Positions 42,168 through 51,108 are shown, counted from the stretch's first letter. The stretch is DNA of 64,000 nucleotides from Candidatus Phycosocius bacilliformis (GCF_003112735.1 NZ_BFBR01000006.1:176443-240442); one strand, 5' to 3'. Notes: generated by a model from the sequence alone, not told the origin. Program-made: numbers and translations.

Positions 42168-43145
42168 ATGAGCTTGAGAACACCAATTTGCGACCTATTG
42201 GGCGTCGAACATCCCATCATGCTGGCTGGCATGGGTGGTGTGTCTTATGCCGAAGTCTGCGCGGCGGTCTCCAATGCCGGCGGCTATGGCTGTTTAGGCA
42301 TGGCGGGGCGATCACCCGATGAGATCCGCACCGAAATGCGCAAAGTCCGCGCGCTTACCGACAAGCCCTTTGGCGTCGACCTGCTGGCTGCTGTGCCTGA
42401 AAGCCTTGAGGCCTCTGTCGATATCATCATCGCCGAAGGGGCAACCGCCTTTATCGCCGGTCTGGGTGTTCCCTCCGCAATCATCGACAAATTGCACAAG
42501 GCGGGCCTGAAAGTGATGGTGGTTGGCGGGGCGGTCAGCCATGCCGAAAAGGCCGAAGCGGCCGGCTGTGACGCTGTCATCTGCCAAGGCTCTGAAGGGG
42601 GTGGACATACGGGCCTTGTCGGCACCCTGCCTCTGGTGGCCCAAGCCGTTGAGCGGGTGAAGATCCCAGTCGTTGCTGCAGGTGGCCTGTATGACGGGCG
42701 CGGCCTGGCTGCTGCCTTGGCGCTGGGCGCACAAGCGGTTTGGATGGGCACGCGCTTTATTGCGTCCAAAGAAGCCCATGCCGGGCAAATGTATAAGGAT
42801 GCGGTTGTCAGTGCCCGCGACACCGATACGGTGCGCACACGCTGCTATTCAGGCAAACCGATGCGGGTCAAGGACAATGCCTGGGTCAAGGATTGGGAAA
42901 GCCGCCCCGCCGACATCAAGCCGTTTCCAATGCAGGCGATGATCTCGATGCAATCGGGTGCCATGGGCGGCATCGGCGGTCAGATTGAAGGCCTAGAGCA
43001 AGACAAGTCCTGCTTTGCCATGGGCCAGTCTGCGGGCGGGGTGCGCGATGTCCTCTCCTGCGAAGAGATTATCAAGTCCATCATGGCAGAGGCGCATGAC
43101 AGCATTGCCCGTCTTGGTCGCTTACAGCAAAGCTCACCAGCTTGA
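42168..43145 (+). CDS. Nitronate monooxygenase-like flavoprotein
   Basis: A 325-residue FMN-dependent TIM-barrel protein of the 2-nitropropane dioxygenase/nitronate monooxygenase family. Features are HPIMLAGMGGVS near the N-terminus, GAVSHAEKAEAAGCDAVICQGSEGGGHTG (about 123-151, with the conserved histidine) and VPVVAAGG-like KIPVVAAGGLYDGRGLAAALALGAQAVWMGTRFI. The ATG follows GGGAG. It may act on propionate-3-nitronate or related nitroalkanes, but many members are uncharacterised; FabK-like enoyl reductases are related and less likely. Confidence 0.9.
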   Translation: MSLRTPICDLLGVEHPIMLAGMGGVSYAEVCAAVSNAGGYGCLGMAGRSPDEIRTEMRKVRALTDKPFGVDLLAAVPESLEASVDIIIAEGATAFIAGLGVPSAIIDKLHKAGLKVMVVGGAVSHAEKAEAAGCDAVICQGSEGGGHTGLVGTLPLVAQAVERVKIPVVAAGGLYDGRGLAAALALGAQAVWMGTRFIASKEAHAGQMYKDAVVSARDTDTVRTRCYSGKPMRVKDNAWVKDWESRPADIKPFPMQAMISMQSGAMGGIGGQIEGLEQDKSCFAMGQSAGGVRDVLSCEEIIKSIMAEAHDSIARLGRLQQSSPA

Positions 43146-43177
43146 CCTGAGGGGCAAAGCAGCAGCCTTTTGTTCCT

Positions 43178-43927
43178 ATGCGCAAAGCTGTGTGGATATC
43201 GGTAATCATCGGGGCGGCGGCCGTTTCAGCGGCCGCGCTCAGCTTTGCCCAAACGGCCTATCCTGCCGGGCAAGCACCTGTTGAACTGGAATATGGCGAC
43301 CCATCAAGGGGTGAAGCCGGATCGCGTTTGCCACCTGCAGAAGCGCCTGAAGATGCGGCCGTGGCCGATCCCGGCGACTTTCCAGCCGATTGGGACCCGG
43401 CCAGCCAAGGCCTAAACGCGGGTGAGACTGTCTCAAGCCGCAATGCCAGTCAGTCTCGCAAATCACTGCGCGATGTGGATGCAAATACCAGTGGGACAAA
43501 TCCGGCTGTGACGATGGCGGATGAGCAAGTGATGCGCGATCCGCGCCGGCCTCGGGCAGTCGACCCGAAGACCAAGGCTGATCTTCAGCAAATGTCGCGC
43601 ATTCTGGGGTCTCTTCATGCCTTGCGGGTCTCTTGCACCGGCCGCGAGGATCAGACCTACCGATCCCGCATGGCCACCATGCTCGACTTAGAAGCGGCAG
43701 ATGACAGCCCCTTACGCGATCCTCTGGTCGATGCATTCAACGAGGGTTTTCAGGCCTATGGGCAAGGCGTTGCAACCTGCCCGCGCGACCAGACCGCACA
43801 AGAAGCTCGACTGGCCAAAGAAGGTTATGGATTGGCCAAGAAATTGGCGGCGCAATATCGGGCCATTGGCTTACCGCCAACTCAGCCCGCACCAGGTGCT
43901 GTTCCAACAAGCTCTGCAGGCCGATGA
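43178..43927 (+). CDS. TIGR02301 family exported protein
   Basis: A 249-residue protein with an N-terminal signal peptide (AVWISVIIGAAAVSAAALSFAQ). After a low-complexity region the TIGR02301 domain follows (LQQMSRILGSLHALRVSCTGREDQTYRSRM, LVDAFNEGFQAYGQGVATCP and LAKEGYGLAKKLAAQYR). Two cysteines (SCTG and TCP) are conserved in the family and could form a disulphide. Periplasmic location is inferred. Function unknown. It starts 32 nt after the nitronate monooxygenase-like gene. Confidence 0.85.
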   Translation: MRKAVWISVIIGAAAVSAAALSFAQTAYPAGQAPVELEYGDPSRGEAGSRLPPAEAPEDAAVADPGDFPADWDPASQGLNAGETVSSRNASQSRKSLRDVDANTSGTNPAVTMADEQVMRDPRRPRAVDPKTKADLQQMSRILGSLHALRVSCTGREDQTYRSRMATMLDLEAADDSPLRDPLVDAFNEGFQAYGQGVATCPRDQTAQEARLAKEGYGLAKKLAAQYRAIGLPPTQPAPGAVPTSSAGR

Positions 43928-43953
43928 GGTGGATCTGCTCAGCTCCACTTGGC

Positions 43954-43971
43954 ATTTACCTGCGGTAAATG
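43954..43971. repeat. Inverted repeat after the TIGR02301 gene
   Basis: CATTTACC (43953-43960), spacer TGC, GGTAAATG (43964-43971). The stem is 8 bp with a 3-nt loop and no T-run. It could be a weak terminator or protein site; I cannot say more. Confidence 0.5.
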
Positions 43972-44020
43972 TTTATCGCTGATCTCATTACATGATACTG
44001 AGCATGATGATTGTCGTACG

Positions 44021-44041
44021 TCCTTACATGGACAGTAAGGA
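44021..44041. repeat. Inverted repeat upstream of the double-receiver gene
   Basis: TCCTTAC (44021-44027), ATGGACA, GTAAGGA (44035-44041). It lies 110 nt upstream of the double-receiver start codon and may be a regulator site. Confidence 0.5.
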
Positions 44042-44151
44042 TGATCCATCTAGATTGATCACGGTAAGGTGGGAGTGTTTCCTGCATTTAATTGAGGTTG
44101 AGTCCGAATGTCGCTGACCCGCAGTCGGATATCACAGTACGGAGGTGGAAA

Positions 44152-44955
44152 GTGTCTAACTACACCTGCTTATTGATTGAAGACAGCATGATCCAAGCCC
44201 GTGTGATCTCGCAGATGATCCTGCGCACTGGCTGGGATGCTCTGGTCGCTCTCGACCTCAAATCTGGCTTGACCATTTTGGGCAAAGAGCCATTGAATCT
44301 GGTGATTTCGGACTTGGCATTGCCTGATTGTCAGGATGGCAGCACGATCGCCCAGATCCGCCGCGCCGCACCTAATATCACAATCGCGGCGATTAGTGCC
44401 GGGGGCCGAGATGGCCAATTGGGCAGCGCGTTAGAGCGGGCCAAGGGCGATGGTGCGGAATTCCTGCTGCAAAAGCCTTTGACCCAAGAGCGGCTTCAGG
44501 AGGTTCTGACCGAAGTTGCAACCCGCCTCGAAACCGGATCAAGGCTGCCCCATGTCCTGGTCATTGATTCAAGCCGAACCGTGCGCAAGGTCTGTGAAAC
44601 CGGCCTGAAAGAGCACCAATTCCGCGTCACCACGGGGGCAAGCCTGGAAGAAGCACTCGAACATGTGGATGTGTTAGATCTTGATGCTGTGGTGATTCAA
44701 ATTGATGTCGATGCTCAGGAAGGGGCAAGCTATGTCACCCAAATGCGCGAGGCTTTTCCCGGTGTGGCCATTATCGCCTTGTCGGACCGCGGTGATGGTG
44801 ACATTGCGCGCCGATCTTGGATGAAAACCCTCGATGCCGGTGCCGATATTGCATTGGCGAAACCTTTCAGTCCTGACGATTTGGTCAGTTCAGTTCGCAA
44901 CGGCATGGCCATGGCGGCATCTGCCTTTTTGGCGGCGGCCAAGCGCGGTGGGTAA
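44152..44955 (+). CDS. Double receiver-domain protein, second domain lacking the phospho-acceptor Asp
   Basis: A 267-residue protein of two CheY-like domains and no output domain. Domain 1: E10-D11 (LLIEDS), phospho-acceptor D54 (VISDLALPD), S82 (AAIS) and K108 (LQKPL). Domain 2: D139 (LVIDSS) and K237 (ALAKPF) are kept, but the position of the acceptor Asp holds Gln (Q183, VVIQID). The second domain is therefore not expected to be phosphorylated normally. GTG 44152 has GGAGG 6 nt upstream; an earlier ATG frame lacks this. Similar double receivers act as scaffolds or phosphate sinks; the partner is unknown. Confidence 0.9.
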   Translation: MSNYTCLLIEDSMIQARVISQMILRTGWDALVALDLKSGLTILGKEPLNLVISDLALPDCQDGSTIAQIRRAAPNITIAAISAGGRDGQLGSALERAKGDGAEFLLQKPLTQERLQEVLTEVATRLETGSRLPHVLVIDSSRTVRKVCETGLKEHQFRVTTGASLEEALEHVDVLDLDAVVIQIDVDAQEGASYVTQMREAFPGVAIIALSDRGDGDIARRSWMKTLDAGADIALAKPFSPDDLVSSVRNGMAMAASAFLAAAKRGG

Positions 44956-44961
44956 ACTTGG

Positions 44962-45873
44962 CTAAGATCTGGTGAGTTGACTGAGGACCGTAGCGATCAC
45001 TCCGACCACAATTAAGGCAGAGCCCAAGCCGCGGCGAAGATCGATCGTCTCCTTAAACCGGATCCACCCCAGCAAAGTTGCTGTTGGGGCTTCGACGAGC
45101 GCATTGAGCGCCCGCACCAGCGCGGCAGGTGCCAATGTTAATGCCGCAAACCAGCAGGCCGAGGCGGCCGCCCCGGCTAGCCCGGCAGACCAGCTTGCCC
45201 GTCCTTCGGCGGCCAGGGCTTGAAGTGCTGGACGGTCGACCACCAATAATATTCCACCCAAAACAGCACTTTGCAGACCTTGAACGCACACCAGCGTAAA
45301 GGTTGCTGAGAATAAGGGCGCACTGGGATCAATCGCCAAGCCACACAATCGGTAGCAATTGGCTGATACTGCAAAACAAGCCCCAGAAGCCAAACCATAA
45401 AGACCGGCTTTGAAACCTGATAAGCCCCCGGCCAATCCTTGGCGTGGCCAGCTTGCCAAAATCAGCCCGCCCGTGGCCACCAAAATGCCCAGCCAGCCCC
45501 AAGGACCTAAATGATCACCCAGGAACAGGACGCCGACCAAAGCGGCCAAGGGCAGGCTCATGTGCTGAAATGTCGACCCCAGTCCAAAGCTGGATGCCCG
45601 CATGGCTTGGATCAAGGCTGCAGTGGCACATACTTGCGCGGTGGCTCCAATCGGGGCGGCAATCCAAAATGCAGGCTTGATGGCAAAATGACTGGGTGGG
45701 GCTAACCAAGCCACGAGCACCAAGAAAAGCGCGGCAAACGGCAATCCATAGAGGAATCGAACCAGCGTTGCCCCCCAAGGCCCAGCTTGGTCAGACAAAC
45801 CTCTTTGGGCGGCGTTGCGCAAAATCTGCAAAAAGCCCGCCACCAATGCCAAGGGGATCCAAGAAAGTGCCAT
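44962..45873 (-). CDS. EamA/DMT-superfamily transporter
   Basis: A 303-residue inner-membrane protein with ten predicted helices in two EamA halves (LSWIPLALVAGFLQILRNAA; ALVGVLFLGDHLGPWGWLGILVATGGLIL; and a C-terminal ALNALVEAPTATLLGWIRFKE). The start is ATG 45873 with AAGG 8 nt upstream. DMT transporters export metabolites or amino acids; the substrate cannot be told. Its 3' end lies 6 nt from the convergent double-receiver gene. Confidence 0.88.
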   Translation of the reverse strand: MALSWIPLALVAGFLQILRNAAQRGLSDQAGPWGATLVRFLYGLPFAALFLVLVAWLAPPSHFAIKPAFWIAAPIGATAQVCATAALIQAMRASSFGLGSTFQHMSLPLAALVGVLFLGDHLGPWGWLGILVATGGLILASWPRQGLAGGLSGFKAGLYGLASGACFAVSANCYRLCGLAIDPSAPLFSATFTLVCVQGLQSAVLGGILLVVDRPALQALAAEGRASWSAGLAGAAASACWFAALTLAPAALVRALNALVEAPTATLLGWIRFKETIDLRRGLGSALIVVGVIATVLSQLTRS

Positions 45874-46046
45874 GCGAAAAGCCTTGCAGAAAAGGAAGTT
45901 CAAGCCCGCAAAAACACACGATTGCGCACCCTTATAGACCTGAATACGCCCTAAACCCGCCATAAACCAAGCCCAACAAGACACCGAGGGACAGTGTGTG
46001 CCCAGGTGCTGCCAAATCCGCAGCACATGTGGCGGGAGGGCAGATC

Positions 46047-46778
46047 ATGGCTGAACGATCCAATCTTTTCGTACCTGCAACAGCATTGGCATTGGGCATT
46101 GCCTTTGCCGGTTATTCCGCAGGCCAATCCTTGGTGCAATCGCGCCTCGGCTTTCGTACCGTGACGGTCAAAGGTCTGGCAGAACGTCCCGTGAAAGCCG
46201 ATCTTGGCTTTTGGCCCATCAGTTTTGTGGCCACGGGTGACACATTAGAAGAAGCTCGTCAGGGCCTGGGTCAGGCAGAAGCCAGCGTGAAGGCCTTCCT
46301 CTCCGCACGTGGCTTTCCTGCCACGGCCTATCAGGTTCAAAATATCCGGGTCGAAGACAAACTCGCCAATGCCTATTCGAACGGGGGTTTAAACGGGCCG
46401 CGTTACATCCTGACCGAAACCCTGCTGGTCAAGACAGGTGACGTCGACAAACTGGCTGAAACCGCGCGCAATAGCGGTGATTTGCTGAAAGATGGTGTGG
46501 TCTTTGCCAATGAAGGCATGTCGGCAGGTCCAGCCTTTCAATTCACCAAACTCAATGATCTGAAGGGTGAACTTCTCACAGAAGCTACCCAGCGTGCACG
46601 CGAAGCGGCTGACAAATTCGCCCGAGAATCCGGTGCCAAAGTTGGTGCGATTCAGAATGCCAATCAGGGCGTGATCGAAGTTAATCCGGCGGTGGACATA
46701 CCTGATAGCCCGCCGGATCGGCAGATCGACAAGAAAGTGCGCGTGGTGACTACCATCACCTATTTCTTGAAGGATTAA
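46047..46778 (+). CDS. SIMPL domain (DUF541) protein
   Basis: A 243-residue protein with an N-terminal membrane segment (LFVPATALALGIAFAGYSA) and a periplasmic SIMPL domain: GFRTVTVKGLAERPVKADLGFWPISF, QVQNIRVEDKLAN and the C-terminal KKVRVVTTITYFLKD. Family members include oxidative-stress defence YggE. Start ATG 46047 has GGGAGG about 8 nt upstream. Function of this copy unknown. Confidence 0.88.
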   Translation: MAERSNLFVPATALALGIAFAGYSAGQSLVQSRLGFRTVTVKGLAERPVKADLGFWPISFVATGDTLEEARQGLGQAEASVKAFLSARGFPATAYQVQNIRVEDKLANAYSNGGLNGPRYILTETLLVKTGDVDKLAETARNSGDLLKDGVVFANEGMSAGPAFQFTKLNDLKGELLTEATQRAREAADKFARESGAKVGAIQNANQGVIEVNPAVDIPDSPPDRQIDKKVRVVTTITYFLKD

Positions 46779-46821
46779 GTCTGCAGAGCCAAGCTGGCAT
46801 CCAACCCGGCCCACGGCCAGA

Positions 46822-47191
46822 CTATTTGCACATGGGGTTTGAGAATTCAGTATCGCCCAATAGGACTGGGTCATCCAGCGTGCGCAGGAAAGCCATCAAA
46901 GCGGCTTTATCGGCCGATGTGGCGGCTCCAGTCGTGGGGGCGGCCGGCACATTTGGTAAGGCTGGCGTCGCTGGTGCAATGCTTAAACCCAAGCTGGTGC
47001 CGAGTGCATGGGCGGCGGTCACCGAGCAGCGTTAGACGGTACCATAGGTTAGCCCCGTGACACCAATTGGGCTGGCCGTACCAGCCACTGAAGGCGTTGC
47101 CACCCCAGCCGCACAACGCGTGTTAGAGCCGATAATGGTCGATCCCCCCATTGGCAATCGGCGCGGTAAAGTGGACCTTGATCTGCGTATC
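46822..47191 (-). pseudogene. Decayed gene: fibronectin-III repeat joined to cytochrome-peroxidase-like tail
   Basis: Reading the minus strand from 47191, IKVHFTAPIANGG matches the start of a bacterial fibronectin type III repeat; the frame ends (TAA) at 47123. Shifted by one base, the repeat resumes as AAGVATPSVAGTASPIGVTGLTYGTV, meets an in-frame TAA (47032-47034) where the repeat expects Tyr, and goes on as CSVTAAHALGTS...PATP, then KAALMAFLRTLDDP, the pattern of the C-terminus of di-haem cytochrome c peroxidases, to the stop at 46822. One frameshift plus one stop in a single repeat indicate a pseudogene. The 5' part is not found. Confidence 0.65.
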
Positions 47192-47204
47192 ACGCTGATT
47201 GGGC

Positions 47205-47238
47205 AAAAAAAGAGGCCGCACCCAGACTGGATGCGGCC
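47205..47238 (-). terminator. Terminator-like hairpin, minus strand
   Basis: GGCCGCA (47214-47220), 11-nt loop, TGCGGCC (47232-47238). On the minus strand the hairpin is followed by C-TCTTTTTTT. No intact minus-strand gene lies directly upstream (47239-47467 has none that I can support), so it may be a relic of the decayed locus or end an unseen small RNA. Confidence 0.6.
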
Positions 47239-47467
47239 CTTTGAGGCGGCCTCTTGGGGGGAGGAGACACCGGATCAGGCGATCGACGGTGTCCGCAGCG
47301 GAGGCGCGCTGCACGATGTCAGTTAAGAAGCCAGGCTCCTGAAAGGAAGGGGGAAACTGGCACCGCTGGCCTGCGAAAATGCATAACTCCACCAGACGGT
47401 CACTTATCTGCGTTTGCTCAGGCAGCCCGACTTCCCTGCGCCCCTGTGCACCGTCTAAACTGACACC
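47239..47467. other. Intergenic, no gene recognised
   Basis: This stretch between the hairpin and the WecA-like gene shows no convincing gene. An imperfect inverted repeat, ACACCG...CGGTGT, lies at about 47267-47292. Open frames here have no family-like composition. Confidence 0.4.
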
Positions 47468-48508
47468 ATGTTGATCTTGGGGGCCTGTGTGATTGCAATG
47501 ATGGTGGCGTGGGGCGTCACCCGCCTCATGATGGCATGGGCCAAGCCAGATCTACCCGATGAAGCCCGCAAATTGCACACGATTCCCACGCCAACCTCTG
47601 GCGGGGTTGGAATTATGGCGGGCCTTTTGGCTGGCACGGCTGTCCTGTTGTTGACCCATCTTGACGGCGCGTCCGTGTCTTCGTGGCAAGCGTTTGGTGC
47701 CTGTCTGAGCTTGGCATTAGCCGGTGGGGCCTTAGGCTATTGGGACGATCGGGTTGGTTTGGGCGCGCGCCTGAAATTGGGGGTTATGCTGTGTATCACC
47801 CTTGGCTTCATCCTGGCGGGAATGCGGATTGACAGCTTGCCATTATGGAGCGGATTTGCCCTGCAGTTCAGCCCTTGGCTGGCCGGCTTGGGAACATTGA
47901 TGTGGCTGCTCGTCATGGTCAATGTTGTCAATTTCCTCGACGGCGCAAATGGCATGGCAATGGGGTGTAGTGGCATTGGCCTGATTTTTCTGGCCATGCT
48001 CAGTGCTGAACCCGCAGGGATCGGCCCGGCGGCGCTCTGTCTGGTCGGGGCAGCAGCCTGTTTGGGTTTCCTCTATTGGAATGGTCTCGGCGGGCGGGTT
48101 TTTTCGGGGGATGCTGGGGCCTTGGCGGTCGGCTTGCTGATTGGGGGCCTGGGTGTATGGGCCGGGGAAAGAGGCGCAAACCCGTGGGCGATTGCTTTGT
48201 GCTTTTTGCCCATGTTGAGCGATGCGATCCTCACCATCCTGTGGCGGGCGCGACAGCGGCACAATCTGCTGACGGCCCATGCCGAACATGTCTATCAGCT
48301 GGCAATTCGGACCGGAACCAGCCATGGCCAGATAAGCCTTATCTACTGGCTGGCCAGCGCCATGTGCGGCGCGTTGGCAGTAGTGACCCACCCCCTTGGA
48401 CCCAGTGCCGTCAGCGCCAGTTTCGGCCTTGCCCTTTGCGGCTTTGTCGTGATCCTGACCCAAAGCCGCACGATCCTGCGCAAACGCCTGTCAAAGCAGA
48501 TTGGCTAG
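47468..48508 (+). CDS. WecA/MraY-family polyprenyl-phosphate sugar-1-phosphate transferase
   Basis: A 346-residue membrane enzyme with about ten helices that transfers a HexNAc-1-phosphate from UDP-sugar to undecaprenyl phosphate. Motifs are RKLHTIPTPTSGGVGI (about 35-50), YWDDR (about 91-95), VNVVNFLDGANGMAMG (about 156-171; magnesium-binding Asp), FSGDAGALAVG (about 214-224) and HAEHVYQ (about 275). Because no mur genes are nearby, it is more likely an initiating enzyme for O-antigen or exopolysaccharide than MraY. Substrate sugar unknown. Confidence 0.9.
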   Translation: MLILGACVIAMMVAWGVTRLMMAWAKPDLPDEARKLHTIPTPTSGGVGIMAGLLAGTAVLLLTHLDGASVSSWQAFGACLSLALAGGALGYWDDRVGLGARLKLGVMLCITLGFILAGMRIDSLPLWSGFALQFSPWLAGLGTLMWLLVMVNVVNFLDGANGMAMGCSGIGLIFLAMLSAEPAGIGPAALCLVGAAACLGFLYWNGLGGRVFSGDAGALAVGLLIGGLGVWAGERGANPWAIALCFLPMLSDAILTILWRARQRHNLLTAHAEHVYQLAIRTGTSHGQISLIYWLASAMCGALAVVTHPLGPSAVSASFGLALCGFVVILTQSRTILRKRLSKQIG

Positions 48509-48601
48509 ACCCCGTCGCTCAGGATAAACCACGCCAACAGCGGGCAAGTTTGGGCGCATCTGCGGCTGGACGGAGCCGATAAATCACGCGAGAAGCATGC
48601 A

Positions 48602-49492
48602 ATGGACTGGGACAAGCTGAAAACCTTTCACGCCGCCGCCGATACGGGCAGCCTGACCGCGGCTGCCGAAAAAGTGGGGTTGAGCCAATCCGCAGTCAGT
48701 CGCCAGATTGCTGCCTTGGAAGACGGCCTCGGTGTACCCTTGTTCCACCGCCACGCGCGTGGTCTCATCCTGACCGGACCGGGCAAGGTGCTGCAGCAAT
48801 CAACTGGTCAGATGGCCACGATCGCGGCAGTGGCCGAATCCAATCTCAAAGATGCCCGCGACCGGCCGCAAGGTGAATTGATCGTCACCGCCCCGATTGG
48901 CATTGGCGCAACCTGGCTGGCCCCGCGCTTGGGCGGGTTCATGGATGCCTATCCTGACGTATCCCTGCGCCTATTGTTGGATGACCGCGAACTTGATCTG
49001 ACCACACTAGAGGCCGAATGCGCGATCCGGCTGTGGGAAGCCACGCATGCCGATCTGATCCAGCGCAAAATCCTCTCGATCACCACATCGCTTTATGCCT
49101 CGCGCGACTATATCGCCAAGCATGGCATGCCCAAATCGCCGGAAGACCTCGCCAAGCATCGCGTGATTGCCTATGGCGCGCGCGCTGGCGACCCGATGAA
49201 AGTGCTCGATTTTGCCTTGACGTTAGGGCGGGAGGAACATCGCCCGCGTGAGGCCGCCTTGACCATCAACAATGTCTCGGCCTTGGTGCGGGCGGTGGTT
49301 GCAGGCCTCGGCATTGGCGGCTTGCCCGATTATTTGGCCCAAGCCGACACCGGTCTGGTGCGGATTTTCCCTGAGACCGACGGGCCAAACATCGACGTCT
49401 TTTTCATCTATCCTGCAGATTTGCGCCGTTCCAAGCGGATCGCCGCTTTCCGCCAATATCTTCTTGAACAAGCGGTCAATTGGAAAGGCTGA
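48602..49492 (+). CDS. LysR-type transcriptional regulator
   Basis: A 296-residue LTTR. The N-terminal winged helix reads DWDKLKTFHAAADTGSLTAAAEKVGLSQSAVSRQIAALEDGLGVPLFHRHARG (residues 2-54), then a linker and effector-binding domain (GELIVTAPIGIGATWLAPRL...). The convergent GST gene ends 31 nt away. Divergent genes normally controlled by LTTRs are not obvious: upstream is the WecA-like gene on the same strand. Effector and target unknown. Confidence 0.93.
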   Translation: MDWDKLKTFHAAADTGSLTAAAEKVGLSQSAVSRQIAALEDGLGVPLFHRHARGLILTGPGKVLQQSTGQMATIAAVAESNLKDARDRPQGELIVTAPIGIGATWLAPRLGGFMDAYPDVSLRLLLDDRELDLTTLEAECAIRLWEATHADLIQRKILSITTSLYASRDYIAKHGMPKSPEDLAKHRVIAYGARAGDPMKVLDFALTLGREEHRPREAALTINNVSALVRAVVAGLGIGGLPDYLAQADTGLVRIFPETDGPNIDVFFIYPADLRRSKRIAAFRQYLLEQAVNWKG

Positions 49493-49522
49493 GACGGCCC
49501 CAGCCTTTCCCCGACGAGCCGA

Positions 49523-50272
49523 TCAGGTTTTGGTCACAGCCGCCGTCTGGTTGAACAATGCCTTGGCAGCAGCCTTGATGTCATCTTTGGACTGCTCGCC
49601 AGCTGGCTTGCGCAAATCAGCCCCCACCGCATTGCCGGCCACCACAGCCGGGCGCGCATCAATGCGCTCAAACCAAGCCTTTACAAGCGGGAATTCGTCC
49701 AGATCCTGGCCAAACAATTTCGCCCCGCGCACCCAAGGATAGGCCGCCATATCGGCGATGGAATAATCCCCGGCCAGATAGTCGGTCTGGCTCAATTGCC
49801 GCTCCATCACGCCATAAAGCCGATTGACTTCATTGGTGTAACGGGTCTGGCCATATTCAATCAGCTTGGGATCGTCGACCAGATTGGGGGCATAAAGCCG
49901 GAAGTGGCTGGCTTGGCCGGACATCGGACCAAGGCCGGCCATTTGCCACATCAGCCATTCATCGACCTTGACGCGGGCCCGCTCCTCACTGGGGTAGAAT
50001 TGACCCGTCTTGCGGCCAAGATATTGCAAGATGGCCCCGCTCTCAAACACCGAAATGGGCTCTCCATCCGGTCCATTGGGATCGACAATCGCGGGCATGC
50101 GATTATTCGGGCTGATGGCCAGGAAGGCCGGGGCAAATTGCTCACCCTGACCGATATTGATCGGCTTGAGGTCATAGGGCAGGCCCATTTCTTCCAGCGC
50201 AATGGAGATTTTCCAGCCGTTTGGCGTGGGCCAATAATAAAGTTCAATCGGGCCTTGAGTGGGCTGGGTCAT
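49523..50272 (-). CDS. Glutathione S-transferase (YfcG/YghU, nu-class-like)
   Basis: A 249-residue GST. The thioredoxin-like domain is IELYYWPTPNGWKISIALEEMGLPYDL, NNRMPAIVDPNGPDGEPISVFESGAILQYL (Thr-Asn-type nu-class entry, cis-proline), and an all-helical C-terminal domain contains YLAGDYSIADMAAYPWV. Nu-class enzymes have disulphide-bond reductase activity. AAGGA lies about 10 nt upstream of the ATG. The neighbour upstream is an HTH regulator 126 nt away on the same strand. Confidence 0.9.
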   Translation of the reverse strand: MTQPTQGPIELYYWPTPNGWKISIALEEMGLPYDLKPINIGQGEQFAPAFLAISPNNRMPAIVDPNGPDGEPISVFESGAILQYLGRKTGQFYPSEERARVKVDEWLMWQMAGLGPMSGQASHFRLYAPNLVDDPKLIEYGQTRYTNEVNRLYGVMERQLSQTDYLAGDYSIADMAAYPWVRGAKLFGQDLDEFPLVKAWFERIDARPAVVAGNAVGADLRKPAGEQSKDDIKAAAKALFNQTAAVTKT

Positions 50273-50397
50273 GCTTTAACGTCCTTCCTCTCCGCGCAAC
50301 GTGCGCGCGTGGTGGCACACAGGTCGTGTCTCTCCATCATAAGCACAAGGTCAGAAAATCAAACAGAGCTGTTGAGAATTGCGAACACAGGAAGAGG

Positions 50398-50610
50398 TCA
50401 CTCCGGATCGAAGCGGAAGACGGTTTCGAAGGGCTGGTTGAGCGCGCGGGCCATGCGAAAGGCCAGTTCAAGCGACGGGGCGTATTTCTCAGCTTCAATT
50501 GCGACAATGGTCTGGCGGGTGGCACCGACCATCTCGGCAAACATTTGCTGGGTCAGGCCTGCCTGAGTGCGCAAATCCCGGATCAGATTGCGCACGCGGC
50601 CCTTCTGCAC
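50398..50610 (-). CDS. Small Xre-family HTH regulator (GTG start)
   Basis: A 70-residue regulator that is almost only a helix-turn-helix: RNLIRDLRTQAGLTQQMFAEMVGATRQTIVAIEAEKYAPSLELAFRMARALN, ending ETVFRFDPE. This short Xre type (like YgzD) often accompanies a small membrane protein. The GTG at 50610 gives the standard N-terminus; it starts 17 nt after the membrane-protein gene. The pair's upstream region has two identical AAACATGTTT sites. Confidence 0.85.
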   Translation of the reverse strand: MQKGRVRNLIRDLRTQAGLTQQMFAEMVGATRQTIVAIEAEKYAPSLELAFRMARALNQPFETVFRFDPE

Positions 50611-50627
50611 ACCCCCGCCCTGCCCGC

Positions 50628-51080
50628 TCACGCCAGCCGCCCCAAGCCGAGGATGGCGAGTTGCTTGACCACTTGGGCGATAAACAAAACCCCCATCAGC
50701 ACCACAAACAAGGTCGGCAGATGCTGCACATTCAAGGTCCAAGCTGCCGGCGTGGGATAGGTCGATTGCAGCAAGATCTGCCAAACCAGAACATTGATCG
50801 CCCCAAAGCCGACCAGCAGGCCCAGCCGATCCGCACGCGCGATGATGTGCTGATCACGCTCATCCTCCAGCGCCCCGCGCTGACGCATCCAAGCCGCCCA
50901 AGTCGACACCCCATATTCGCCCACAGTCGCCAGCGCCAGCACCACAAGCCACGTCCGCCACAGGTGACGCGGCGCTTGATCCGGGATCGACCAGCCATGG
51001 GTCATATTGGCAACCAGATAGGCAAAAATGCAGATTGCCAGGATCAAGGACAGCCCAGCCCGTTTTTCAGTTAAGGTCAT
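50628..51080 (-). CDS. Small four-helix membrane protein (DUF2178-like) paired with an HTH regulator
   Basis: A 150-residue protein with about four predicted helices: LSLILAICIFAYLVANM, LWRTWLVVLALATVGEYGV, LGLLVGFGAINVLVWQILLQ and LPTLFVVLMGVLFIAQVVKQL. Between helices 2 and 3 lies a charged DERDQHIIARADR, as in DUF2178-like partners of short Xre regulators. ATG 51080 has GGAGG 6 nt upstream. Function unknown; it may sense or signal to the regulator. Confidence 0.8.
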   Translation of the reverse strand: MTLTEKRAGLSLILAICIFAYLVANMTHGWSIPDQAPRHLWRTWLVVLALATVGEYGVSTWAAWMRQRGALEDERDQHIIARADRLGLLVGFGAINVLVWQILLQSTYPTPAAWTLNVQHLPTLFVVLMGVLFIAQVVKQLAILGLGRLA

Positions 51081-51108
51081 ATGGCCCTCCTCGACATTGC
51101 CGAAATGA

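Noticed and set aside
47057..47326. Plus-strand open frame over the decayed FN3 gene
   Set aside because: It is the complement of the FN3 remnant and shows no family features.
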